Program-made: the position numbers and the translations under genes
Notes under the pieces: model-generated
What the model was told of the DNA's origin: nothing
Database searches by the model: none
The model's input: the letters and a program-made list of their open reading frames with translations, nothing else
In this document: positions 30,053 through 39,248 of the stretch, one piece after another
How positions within the stretch are numbered: the stretch's first letter is position 1
Layout: each line of letters opens with the position of its first letter
DNA from: Temnothorax longispinosus
Taxonomy: Eukaryota > Arthropoda > Insecta > Hymenoptera > Formicidae
DNA: 64,000 nt
Assembly: GCF_030848805.1 (NCBI RefSeq)
Contig: NC_092364.1
Location: forward strand, 11,619,650-11,683,649
Reading direction: 5' to 3'

Positions 30053-33015
30053 GCCTGATGAATCGGGATTGTTATGAAAAGATAGGCCGTCCCGAATTAA
30101 AAGATAAGATTAGTTTTGATGGTGTAGGCGCGCCGAATAACAGTACATATGGTTCTTTCGCGACGAACGTTGTAATTGATAATGAGACATATGAGATCAT
30201 TTTTCACGTTGTTGATAATCAAATAATAAAGTGTGCAGTCTTGATCGGGGCCGACTTTTTAAATCAGATCGAGTTACGTTCAGTGAAGGGTCAAGTCACG
30301 ATCCGTAAGATTATTCCAGACATACCCGAGGTATTTAAGATAGACGCGATAGAAGATGCAAGTGTACCCGATTTTTCGTATATTCGTGAGAAAGACGTTC
30401 GAGAGAAAATAGAAGCGATAGTACGCGATTATAAGCCGGAAAAGACGCGAGAGATAGGTGTTAAGATGAAGTTAATTTTAAAAGACGATATCCCAGTTTA
30501 TCAAAGACCGCGCAGATTGTCTCAGTCAGAGCAAGCGGAAGTCGATAAGAAGATAAAAGAATGGCTAGACAATGGTATTATCAGACCTTCCAACTCAGAA
30601 TACGCAAGCCCTATCGTATTAGTTAGGAAAAAAAACGGCGAATTAAGAATTTGCATAGATTATAGAGGGGTAAATAAAAAAATCATGAGGGACAGACATC
30701 CATTCCCTTTAATTGAGGATCAATTAGATTGTTTACAGGGCGCTAAGATTTTCTGTGTTCTTGATTTAAAAAATGGATTCTTTCATGTTGAAGTAGTTGA
30801 GGAAAGCCGAAAGTACACTTCTTTTGTCGTACCGAATGGTCAGTATGAATTCTTAGTAGTGCCTTTTGGGCTTTGCAACTCCCCAAGCGTATTTATAAGA
30901 TTTTTAGAAGCTGTATTCAAAGATCCGATAGCTAGAAAAATCCTGTTGCGTTATATGGATGATGTAATTATTCCCGCAGATAATATCGAGCAAGCGATTG
31001 AACGCTTAAAATATGTGTTAAAAATAGCAAGTCAAGCAGGCCTAATCATTAATTGGCATAAGTGTCGTTTCATTCAGACGGAGGTTGAGTACTTAGGACA
31101 CATTATAAAAGACGGAACCGTACGCCCTTCAGAACATAAGACTAGTGCAGTCATGAAATTCCCAATGCCGACGTGTGCTCGCGACGTGCAAAGTTTTCTT
31201 GGCCTCACAGGCTATTTCCGTAAGTTTATTTGTCAGTATTCATTGATAGCGAGACCGTTATCAAATCTGTTGCGAGCTAATACTAAATTCCAATTCGGGA
31301 AAAATGAGATGCAAGCGTTTCAAAGTTTAAAATGCGCGTTGGCTGATAAACCCGTTTTAAGACTATACAAACAAGGAGCCGAAACGGAGTTACATACAGA
31401 CGCTTCGAAGTTTGGTTATGGCGCGATTTTACTTCAAAGAAATAATTCCGATGATCTCTTTCATCCGATCTATTACGCGAGTGGAAAAACTACTCCCGCC
31501 GAGGAGAAATATACAAGTTATGAGCTAGAAGTACTTGCGATTATTAAGTCGTTAAAGAAATTCCGAGTGTATCTGATAGGCATTCCCTTTAAGATTGTTA
31601 CCGACTGTAAGGCGTTTACTCTCACGATGGGTAAGAAAGATCTATGTGTACGGGTAGCTCGATGGGCACTTGCATTAGAAGAGTATAATTACCAAATTCA
31701 GCATAGGTCTGGAAAGAATATGAAGCACGTAGATGCATTAAGTAGAAACCCTCTCCCAGAAGCATTACTTATCGACGAAGGCGACGATAGCCTGATTGCC
31801 AGATTCGGAGAAGCCCAGAATGTCGACTCGGATTTGCAGGAAATTATTAAGTTGGCGACATGCGGTAAAGCGAACGGTTACACGATGCGAAATAATCTAT
31901 TGTATCGAGACAAAAACGATGACTTGTTGTTAGTAGTACCTAAGACGATGCAAACTGCGATGATTAGACGAGCGCATGAGCAAGGACATTTTGGTGTCAG
32001 CAAAACAGAAGCACTGTTGCGTAGAGACTATTGGTTTAAAGGAATGAAACCGAAGATCGAAAAGGTAATAACGAATTGTATTAATTGTATTTTAGCCGAA
32101 CGAAAGCAGGGTAAACAAGAAGGATTTTTAAATGTAATTAGCAAAGGAGACGTTCCACTAGATACATACAACGTTGATCATTTGGGTCCGATGCCCAGCA
32201 CAAAGAAAAGTTATCGACATATTTTTATAGTAGTAGACGCGTTTAGCAAGTTTGTGTGGTTATACGCCACTAGGTCGACCGATACCGCCGAAGTGCTTGA
32301 TCGTTTGAGGAAACAGTCCGATGTATTTGGAAACCCGCGAAGAATTATATCAGACCGCGGCACCGCGTTCACGTCTAGTGCGTTTAAAGAGTATTGCGAT
32401 AAAGAAAGAATTCAGCATCTCCTCATAACAACGGGGATACCTAGAGGTAATGGGCAGGTCGAAAGAATTAACCGCACACTCATACCACTTTTAACGAAAT
32501 TGTCAGCTCCAGAGCCAGGGAATTGGTTCAAGTTCGTAGCGATTGCGCAAAAATATCTAAACGCCACACCGAGTAGAAGTACGGGGAAAACACCGTTTCA
32601 GTTAATGTTTGGTACGCACATGCGCCTAAAAGAAGACGCACAATTACGCGAAATGATCGAAAACGAATGGGCACAAATGTTTGAGGAAGAACGCGATAAT
32701 ATTCGTATAGAGGCAAAAAAGAAGATAGCCGAAATTCAAGAGGAAAATTTAAGAAATTTTAATAAGAAAAGAAAGAAAGCGCAGAAATATAAAGAAGGAG
32801 ATCTTGTTGCGATTAGGCGAACGCAGTTAGGTCCAGGCCGTAAGTTTTGTAATAAATTTTTAGGTCCATATCGTATAACTAAAACAATGCGGAACGATCG
32901 GTATGTCGTTACTAAAATAGGTGACCACGAGGGTCCTCAGGAGACTTCAACAGCAGCTGACTCTATGAAGCTGTGGGCTACACGATGTAGAATCAGAAAG
33001 CGAGGAAGAAGATAA
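30016..33015 (+). CDS. pol: Pol of element D: protease, RT, RNase H, integrase
   Basis: 999 codons, -1 relative to gag; the frame opens at 29995, so Pol is probably made by frameshifting in the 29995-30052 overlap and not from the ATG at 30016. Protease: ISVIDTGSDLSLMN and VLIGADFLNQIEL. RT: RPRRLSQSEQAEVDKKIKEW, CIDYRGVNKK, CVLDLKNGFFHVEV, VPFGLCNSPSVFIRFLE, catalytic RYMDDVIIP (about 30950). RNase H: ELHTDASKFGYGAILLQ, HVDALSRN. Integrase: HEQGHFGVSKTEALL...CINCILAE, DHLGPMPS, ISDRGTAF, GNGQVERINR, STGKTPFQLMFG and a basic C-terminus RCRIRKRGRR. All catalytic residues are present. Confidence 0.96.
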   Translation: MFISVIDTGSDLSLMNRDCYEKIGRPELKDKISFDGVGAPNNSTYGSFATNVVIDNETYEIIFHVVDNQIIKCAVLIGADFLNQIELRSVKGQVTIRKIIPDIPEVFKIDAIEDASVPDFSYIREKDVREKIEAIVRDYKPEKTREIGVKMKLILKDDIPVYQRPRRLSQSEQAEVDKKIKEWLDNGIIRPSNSEYASPIVLVRKKNGELRICIDYRGVNKKIMRDRHPFPLIEDQLDCLQGAKIFCVLDLKNGFFHVEVVEESRKYTSFVVPNGQYEFLVVPFGLCNSPSVFIRFLEAVFKDPIARKILLRYMDDVIIPADNIEQAIERLKYVLKIASQAGLIINWHKCRFIQTEVEYLGHIIKDGTVRPSEHKTSAVMKFPMPTCARDVQSFLGLTGYFRKFICQYSLIARPLSNLLRANTKFQFGKNEMQAFQSLKCALADKPVLRLYKQGAETELHTDASKFGYGAILLQRNNSDDLFHPIYYASGKTTPAEEKYTSYELEVLAIIKSLKKFRVYLIGIPFKIVTDCKAFTLTMGKKDLCVRVARWALALEEYNYQIQHRSGKNMKHVDALSRNPLPEALLIDEGDDSLIARFGEAQNVDSDLQEIIKLATCGKANGYTMRNNLLYRDKNDDLLLVVPKTMQTAMIRRAHEQGHFGVSKTEALLRRDYWFKGMKPKIEKVITNCINCILAERKQGKQEGFLNVISKGDVPLDTYNVDHLGPMPSTKKSYRHIFIVVDAFSKFVWLYATRSTDTAEVLDRLRKQSDVFGNPRRIISDRGTAFTSSAFKEYCDKERIQHLLITTGIPRGNGQVERINRTLIPLLTKLSAPEPGNWFKFVAIAQKYLNATPSRSTGKTPFQLMFGTHMRLKEDAQLREMIENEWAQMFEEERDNIRIEAKKKIAEIQEENLRNFNKKRKKAQKYKEGDLVAIRRTQLGPGRKFCNKFLGPYRITKTMRNDRYVVTKIGDHEGPQETSTAADSMKLWATRCRIRKRGRR

Positions 33016-33123
33016 CGAAACTGATTGTCAAGCAGACGTAATAAGTGAAGCGTAGTCAGTAAGAGCGAATTGTCAATTAGAAAGTAAGCATCCGAGGACG
33101 AATGCCATACAGAATGGCCGAGA

Positions 33124-33327
33124 TGTAGTATCCGAAGTAAGAATATATCGAGGAGCGATGTTATCTTTTGTTTATATGACCGCGAGCGGAGCATGCGGCG
33201 GCGAGCATAGCTTTAGACAGAGTCGAGTCCGAACAGCGAGCGAGTTACGACGTGCGACTGTCGATGCGATTATCAATCTCTGCTGTACTATACATAATAA
33301 TATCAAATATATTATTCAAATCCTACA
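33124..33327 (+). repeat. 3' LTR of element D
   Basis: 204 bp, identical to the 5' LTR. The purine-rich AGAATGGCCGAGA directly precedes it. Between the pol stop and the LTR there are about 105 bp of non-coding 3' leader. Confidence 0.95.
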
Positions 33328-33755
33328 CTACGTTCTCCTATAATACCAGTGTACACGAAGGAACAAACTATTCCCCATTCGAACTGATTTTTGGACGATT
33401 ATCCAGATTACCCTCTTCCCATCCACCCTTAGAAGAGGAAACCTTCCTTACCTATCCACAATACCTGATCGATCTGTTTGACACAATCAAAGATATTCAA
33501 GCTAAGGCTCGCGAAAATTTGATAAGAGCCAAAGAAAGAAGTAAACAATATTACGATCGTCGCGTTAATATCGTTCAATTCAACCCGGGAGATTATGTAT
33601 TATTATTAAAAGAACCTCAAAAGGATAAATTCGTAGACCATACTGGCCCACATTTAGTTTTGGAAGTCTACAATAACGTTAAAATACAATTTAGGGACAA
33701 AATACGATTAGTCCACATGAATAAATTAAAACCAGCACTAGTTGATCCAGGATAA
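33328..33755 (+). pseudogene. Integrase C-terminal part of element C
   Basis: Across the CTAC duplication the frame cut at 28536 continues: T-T then FSYNTSVHEGTNYSPFELIF, RENLIRAKERSKQYYDRRVN, FNPGDYVLLLKEPQKDKF and a terminal VHMNKLKPALVDPG before TAA. These are the conserved C-terminal integrase segments of errantivirus-like Pol. This stretch is open, so the interruption by D is the main lesion locally; the rest of element C is dead. Confidence 0.9.
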
Positions 33756-34613
33756 AAACCCATTTATTCTTTTCAGGTTCCAGTTGAGCTGATTTCAAAA
33801 CGCTCATAATAAATACCCGTGCAAAAGTTCAAACTTCGTTGCTGTTACATTTTAAGGATTTGTGATAAAGCAACTAACGCAACTGAGCTGTAGAGGTACC
33901 TCACAGTTGTCGCTCTACGGTAGCCAGTTCCACTTCCTCATAGCGCACGACCTCATATGTGGACCTAATAACCATCTACGTTGTCCGACGTGCGGAGAAG
34001 AAATTACTATTTGCCTTTTTTATTGACTTTGTTCCATTTGTATTAATAGTTGCGTACTTCTAAACAAGTACTTAACAAAAAACGTCAATCCGTTACAAGT
34101 AAACTTTAGGTATAACAACGTGCATAAACATTTGTATAGTCTCAGCAAAAATTAACTCTATGTGCCCTCCCGAAAGAATTCTGGTCCGTCGATCCACCGG
34201 TATCCTTGACGAGTACCCACTTTTGCATAACTGTATCTGCACTTGTGCTAAAAGATTCGTACAACTCACATAAAAAATTTATGCGATTTGCGAAAATTGC
34301 TATAACCAAGCGGGTCGACCAAGATCATTCGAACCCATCCTCTATCACGTTCTGTCACTTAATATCCCCAAAACATCAACCTATAGTAGATGTAAGCGTT
34401 TTATACGTTTAAAATCAGAAGCCATCAATTGTAATGAATGTTTTTCTTCCTTTTTAATGCTTGTCGGACTACTTCAATACAAAAATTACGACCCTAATAC
34501 AATAGCCGCGATATATTACGACGTCGTAAGTGACTACATTAAAACTTTAAGCTTATACAGAAGGCGCCGCTGATTGACGTTCAGGTATATAAGTTGAGTT
34601 GAGTCAACTCACC
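33756..34613 (+). other. Decayed DNA downstream of integrase of element C
   Basis: This is where env or the 3' end of element C should lie. Only scraps are readable: a cysteine-bearing stretch CGPNNHLRCPTCGEE near 33960-34005 and a 68-codon frame at 34206-34412 without known motifs. I cannot identify env here. Confidence 0.4.
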
Positions 34614-35005
34614 TGTTGTGCCCCCTTTTTGCGGAGGGACACTTGGATTCTTTTTGGTCCACGGAGGATACGGAGTAGATAGAAATAAACGGCACTTTTG
34701 AATAAAGGATAACTTTTAATAATTACTCTGCGTTATAATCGTTATTCGCGTTTGATGCCCGTCACTGCTCTGGTTCCAGACTCTCATTGCCCTCCCGTCT
34801 GCTTCTCTCGTTCTGTTTTATTCGCTCGTCCGTCCTTCGGTTTTGCTGAGTTGCCCGATCGGATGTAGGCCGATCGCGCAACTCATTGTTTTGATTTCTC
34901 TTTGTCTCGTGGTCTCGATTTTTTTTCACGGTCTCGTTTATACATATCTTTAAATAATAACGTTTCTTAATCTTTATTTTGTAATATTAATTTGAGGCCG
35001 CAACA
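34614..35005 (-). repeat. Solo LTR of an element related to A
   Basis: 392 bp beginning TGTTGTGCCCCC and ending GAGGCCGCAACA, with CACC on both sides (34610-34613, 35006-35009). It shares the layout of the A LTR (GGAGGATACGG region, GATCGCGCAACTC block) but is clearly diverged. No internal sequence is attached, so it is the product of LTR-LTR recombination. Orientation as element A. Confidence 0.9.
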
Positions 35006-35036
35006 CACCGTATAAAAGATCTTAACAATCAACCAA

Positions 35037-35455
35037 CTTTTTCAACCTTCCTATTAACATAAATAATTCCAATATTGTCTTCCTTACAGATTTAACATGC
35101 TGTTATTCTATACAATTCAAGTTACCAACTGCACTCATGCAGAGAATGATAGTTGTTTAAGGTGTTATATATTGATGTTACGCGTGCCTCTGGGAATGAC
35201 TCTTACACCGACATACGAATCAGCAATACTCTCGTGAGAGGCCCTTACGAAACATTGTATTGTTCACGCTGTCAAGAAAATCTAACTTCCGAAAATAATG
35301 TCCCTTCTTGTAAAAAAAATAAAATAACCTGCATAGACAAATACACCTCACTTTATATATTTTCACGTAATGATAGCATTGATTTCACTGGAGCAAACTT
35401 TATATTTGATACTATCACCAATCTCTTTATTGCCATCTCATCAAGAGCGGGATAG
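35037..35455 (+). pseudogene. Cysteine-rich degenerate reading frame, possibly env of element C
   Basis: Two adjoining frames (the first ending in CLRCY, the second 35153-35455) carry paired cysteines (CLRC, CSRCQENLTSENNVPSC) and possible N-glycosylation sites (NCT, NLT), then a hydrophobic C-terminal portion. The order after integrase would suit an envelope ectodomain, but I recognise no env family. The solo LTR sits between this and the integrase. A non-env origin is equally possible. Confidence 0.3.
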
Positions 35456-35597
35456 AATTAATATTCATTAATAAGTTTTATTGTAAACTCATTATTATTA
35501 ATATTACTGTATTATTAGGTTACTCATACTATTATTTTAGTTTTAAGCTACTCATAACTAGCATTAATATATTATCACATTATTTTCATATTACTAC

Positions 35598-36209
35598 TGT
35601 TGTGCCGTACAGCAGGCTGGACATCCGTGTCGGCACTGCGGTCTGTCAATCCGCGGGGAAGAGGACAGACACTCGTGATTTGTTTCAATATTTCTTTAAT
35701 AAAGATATATAGTCGATACACTTGTTTTAATTCGAATACCCTTGCTTGCGAGTAAGCCGCGAATAAAAGCACGGACTGAGGTATGTGTAATGGCTTAGGC
35801 TGATATTTCATGTGTCGTACGACAATTTTTTAAGCACGTCAATTAGCTGCAGAATAAAGAAGTTCTCGAGTTTCTAGAAATTCTCTACCTTGTAGCCAAT
35901 CAGTACCCCCGACAAAGTTTATCATGCAATACATAAAATATCAGCCTAAAACTGCCCGCCGCTTATCGAAACGGCTGTCTTTTTATCGCGCCCGAGGTCA
36001 TTGTCTCATTGCCAACTCGGATAGTTTCCGAATTGATTTCGACACCCAGCTGACAGCGCTTTGATTTCCGGGGTCGGGTTGCATCGGTCAATGGCCGCGC
36101 AACCTCAGGTGATGTCCGGAATGCCACCTAAGGCATTATGTCGCAATTGCCGAATCTTGCGCTAACAGCTTGGTGTTGCAGAGCTCGCATTAACTTCCGG
36201 CTCACAACA
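35598..36209 (-). repeat. LTR of element F, minus orientation, with purine tract
   Basis: 612 bp from TGTTGTGCCG to CTCACAACA on the plus strand, with perfect TGTTGTG/CACAACA ends. On its right side TCCCTTCCTCCGTGG is the reverse complement of a purine tract, so this is the 3' LTR of a minus-strand element. Only about 180 bp of its interior remain before element E starts, and no partner LTR was found. Confidence 0.7.
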
Positions 36210-36392
36210 TCCCTTCCTCCGTGGAAAAAGAAAAACTGAAATATGAAAATTTTTCTCTAATCTCTGTTTTTATACGCTTTTATGGACTTCTTTTCTTTTT
36301 CCATGGAGGTTACATTATTTTTTACACTATTTTCCAACTCGCATGGGGATATCGCGTCGCGTGTTTTTCTTAGTTCTTTTTACTATCCATAT

Positions 36393-36744
36393 TGTTGCGC
36401 TCGCCGGGTCTCTCACTTTCTCACAAGCACTCGCGGCGCGCACTCCGTCACTCTCACAGAAATAAAGAAAGACTCGTTGTTAATACCGAAAGGAACTTCT
36501 TTAATAAATGGCTCGATAATACAAAGAGCTCGGGATGACACGTCCGAACGTGACGGTATCCCAGCTAAATCAGAACATCAGGTATAAACAACATCTCGTA
36601 GAAAATCAATATTTAATTGAACATCGGGAAATCAATATTTCTAAACAGGCGTTACTAAGGGCGATTCGCATCTTGACGGAAGTCGGCCCGTTGCACGCTT
36701 CAGCTCGGAGTCAGAGAAGTATACCGGGCGGCGCGCACGCAACA
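36393..36744 (-). repeat. 3' LTR of element E
   Basis: 352 bp, partner of 38028-38379. The differences seen are single bases (for example AATACAAAGAG against AATACAGAGAG). Confidence 0.93.
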
Positions 36745-36759
36745 CTGCCCCCCTTCTTC

Positions 36760-37435
36760 AGATTGTCGTCCCGACAATCAGAGAGGCAGCTTGCTAAAAC
36801 TCCTTGGAGACTGCTCCTTGGACGGTTTCCTGCCCTACCCTGGGCTGCTGCCTCAGGTTACCGGGCTCCGTCCATACCTCGTCTCCGGGTTTTCTCAAGG
36901 CTTCTTCTTATAGAGCTGGCCAGGCTCCACGCGAAGATCCTGCTTAACCCCGGGTTTCGCCGCCGGTGTTCCTCTTCCCTCTTGAGTCTTGCGTGCTTGG
37001 GTCTTCTTTCTTCGGGATCAGAGGGGGATAGCTTCCGTGGACCCATCGCTCTAAGAGCACTCTGTCCCCTGTCTCGGCATTCGCCCTCAGTCTCACGGGA
37101 AAACCACGGTCAAAAACCGTGAGAGAGACAGTCAGAAAAATTTCTCAGGAGCAACTTCTTCAGTTCCCCTGTCGCCATGCCTTCAAATCGATGTTGGAAT
37201 CTGTAACACAACATTTTTAAACGCAGAAAAATTGAACAAAGAACATACAATAAACGACTAGAGTACGGGCTCAGACTCATGTCGAAATAAACTAACACTT
37301 CCTAATGATTGGAAAACTACTCTCTTTCCTGAAAAAGAGCCAAACGATCTGCGTGAACTATTTTATTCTTTCGACGAGGAGATTCCTGAATACAATATAC
37401 GACATCGCTAAGCTTCTTTATTACCACCCATGGTC
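36760..37435 (-). other. Interior of element E without pol
   Basis: About 680 bp between gag and purine tract. Only short frames occur (for example 37046-36858 minus, 62 codons, Arg-rich) and no protease, RT or integrase motif. This is the residue left by the deletion of pol. Confidence 0.5.
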
Positions 37436-37975
37436 CTACCAAGGACTCTGCAATTTCGGGGCCTTTAACTCCGCGTAAGAGAGGGATTCAATCCCGTCGG
37501 CAAAAGAATCAAGCAATGAACGCGCTTTCCCACGTAAACACGATGCCAATACGACGGCCTTTTCCGTCTCATTCCACTTATTTGCGACGGCGATGAGCGA
37601 GAATTGCGAAAGAAACTCGCGTAACGGCGCGGTCCCGTCGTAAGTATCAGGCTTCAATTTAATGCCGCGAAAGATTTGGTCCCCGGACGCGTCTATACTC
37701 GCGCCCGTCACTCGCGTCGCGCTACTCGCGTTTTCGCCCGAAGCAAAATTATTGGAGGGACTTAGCTGTGAGATCCTCTCCTGGATTCGGCGTAGCTCGT
37801 CGTCACGCTGCTGCACCATCGCCGCGAATTCGGCTTCTCTCTGCGTGCGCTCCGCGCGCATCTCGCGGATCTCCTGCATCACCGCCTGAAGCGTGATTAT
37901 CTCCGCCGTCATCTCTGGGGTCAGTGGAGGAGTCGCTGCCCGGAGTCGTTTCCTTGTGGGAGCGGTCGAGGTCAT
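37436..37975 (-). CDS. gag: Gag (truncated) of element E
   Basis: 179 codons from ATG 37975, about 30 bp after the primer site. The N-terminus is basic (TSTAPTRKRLRAA), then comes a coiled-coil-like stretch (MQEIREMRAERTQREAEF, QQRDDELRRIQERIS) and a capsid-like segment with RGIKLKPDTYDGTAPLREFL and ASCLRGKARSLLDSF, a pattern typical of Ty3/Gypsy Gag. No zinc knuckle is present, so the C-terminal part is lost. It could still supply part of a particle; whether it is expressed is unknown. Confidence 0.75.
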   Translation of the reverse strand: MTSTAPTRKRLRAATPPLTPEMTAEIITLQAVMQEIREMRAERTQREAEFAAMVQQRDDELRRIQERISQLSPSNNFASGENASSATRVTGASIDASGDQIFRGIKLKPDTYDGTAPLREFLSQFSLIAVANKWNETEKAVVLASCLRGKARSLLDSFADGIESLSYAELKAPKLQSPW

Positions 37976-38005
37976 ATTCCGTTTAGCGCGGCTCGTCTTT
38001 CCTCA

Positions 38006-38023
38006 ATCCCGGACGAGCCCCCA
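38006..38023 (-). other. Primer binding site of element E (tRNA-Pro)
   Basis: TGGGGGCTCGTCCGGGAT on the minus strand, four bases from the LTR: the exact classical tRNA-Pro primer site. Confidence 0.9.
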
Positions 38024-38027
38024 AAAA

Positions 38028-38379
38028 TGTTGCGCTCGCCGGGTCTCTCACTTTCTCACAAGCACTCGCGGCGCGCACTCCGTCACTCTCACAGAAATAA
38101 AGAAAGACTCGTTGTTAATACCGAAAGGAACTTCTTTAATAAATGGCTCGATAATACAGAGAGCTCGGGATGACACGTCCGAACATGACGGTATCCCAGC
38201 TAAATCAGAACATCAGGTATAAACAACATCTCGTAGAAAATCAATATTTAATTGAACATCGGGAAATCAATATTTCCAAACAGGCGTTACTAAGGGCGAT
38301 TCGCATCTTGACGGAAGTCGGCCCGTTGCACGCTTCAGCTCGGAGTCAGAGAAGTATACCGGGCGGCGCGCACGCAACA
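38028..38379 (-). repeat. 5' LTR of element E
   Basis: 352 bp, partner of 36393-36744. Confidence 0.93.
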
Positions 38380-38537
38380 CTATGATAATACTGTAGAGTG
38401 TAGGGCCTCGCGTTACAAGATCCGTGGTTGTACCGATTGTAACTGGCGCCGAGATGCCGGGCGAGCGATGCGGAAAATAAATAAACAAGCGAAGCTAGCT
38501 TAGCGACAACGATAGGCAGTCTGTTTTGTAAAGCGTA

Positions 38538-38691
38538 AAGCTGGATTTTCACGAGCCGCTGAAACCGACCGTTCGAGCGACAAAACGGATCACGTGACGA
38601 CGTTTGTATCGTTTGTATGGTACAAACGTCGTCACGTGATCCGTTTTGTCGCTCGAACGGTCGGTTTCAGCGGCTCGTGAAAATCCAGCCT
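38538..38691. mobile_element. 154-bp near-perfect hairpin (MITE-like)
   Basis: The arms 38541-38608 and 38621-38688 are exact inverted repeats by eye, with a 12-base loop. The ends read AAGCTGGATTTTC on the left and AGGCTGGATTTTC on the opposite strand, with TA outside both. A fresh-looking TA-flanked palindrome fits a recent MITE. Confidence 0.85.
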
Positions 38692-38780
38692 TAGACGGAG
38701 GACACCGTCCGTGCGTGCGTAATAAAATACGTATATTGTACGAACGCAGAAATATAAACGCATTTTTAAACTTTTCCTCA

Positions 38781-39248
38781 ATGTCTTACTTGCCAAACCC
38801 ACTAGATGACGACTACAATTGTTTTCCTACAGCATTTCGTTGGAGCGTCGCGCGGTTTTGTATACTCAGCAGACGATACGCGTTGACAGCTACGGGATAC
38901 AAATTCCTCGAAGTTGGTATTAATGTGGGTCCATCGAGTTACGTGGAGATAGCCGTGGGAGATCATTGAGGAACGGAATTGATACTGTCTCTCGAAACGT
39001 GGAAGAAATTCTACGAACAACGACGGAACATTCAGAATTTCCTTCGATATTATAAAGATACATACAATTTTATAAGCGTTGGACCGCTAACAGTGAAAAT
39101 TTGTACGATTAACGGCGTCAAACTCATACGTCTCGAATCTTTAAACGTACGCTTGACACTACGCACAAGACACCAGTTTTTTTTAAAACCTATAGGAATG
39201 TACAGAACAGTCTATTTGGAAATCCCTGTAAAACTCCCTGGACAATAA
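38781..39248 (+). pseudogene. Hypothetical 155-codon ORF with one internal stop
   Basis: ATG 38781 to TAA 39246-39248 is a single frame interrupted only by TGA at 38967-38969. It looks like a compact globular protein: MSYLPNPLDDDYNCFPTAF at the start, FLEVGINVGPSSYVEIAVG before the stop, LSLETWKKFYEQRRNIQNFL after it, then NFISVGPLTVKICTINGVKL. I have a general memory of similar repeated proteins in ant genomes but cannot name a family or function. The palindrome lies immediately upstream. It could belong to a DNA transposon such as the Polinton seen at 60.9 kb; that is speculation. Confidence 0.55.

Larger units (their letters stand above)
28537..33327 (+). mobile_element. Element D: recently inserted Ty3/Gypsy retrotransposon
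   Basis: 4791 bp with two 204-bp LTRs (28537-28740, 33124-33327) that read identically by eye, beginning TGTAGTATCC and ending AAATCCTACA. A CTAC target duplication flanks it (28533-28536, 33328-33331). Order: LTR, tRNA-Pro-type primer site, leader, gag, pol, LTR; no env. pol is one long frame of 999 codons. gag has a single in-frame TAA. It is the youngest dateable insertion in the window and could be active or mobilisable if the stop is tolerated. Confidence 0.95.
36393..38379 (-). mobile_element. Element E: gag-only, internally deleted LTR retrotransposon
   Basis: Two 352-bp LTRs (36393-36744, 38028-38379; TGTTGCGCTCGCC...CGCACGCAACA) almost identical by eye. tRNA-Pro primer site at 38006-38023 and a purine tract (GAAGAAGGGGGGCAG, minus strand) at 36745-36760. 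The interior is only 1.28 kb and holds a gag frame but no pol, so it must rely on another element. The flanks, ATAT on the left and CTAT on the right, are only an imperfect target duplication. Confidence 0.88.

Noticed and set aside
38380..38537. Possible tRNA-like sequence near the palindrome and tRNA-derived SINE elsewhere
   Set aside because: No A-box plus B-box pair with correct spacing and no cloverleaf could be drawn.
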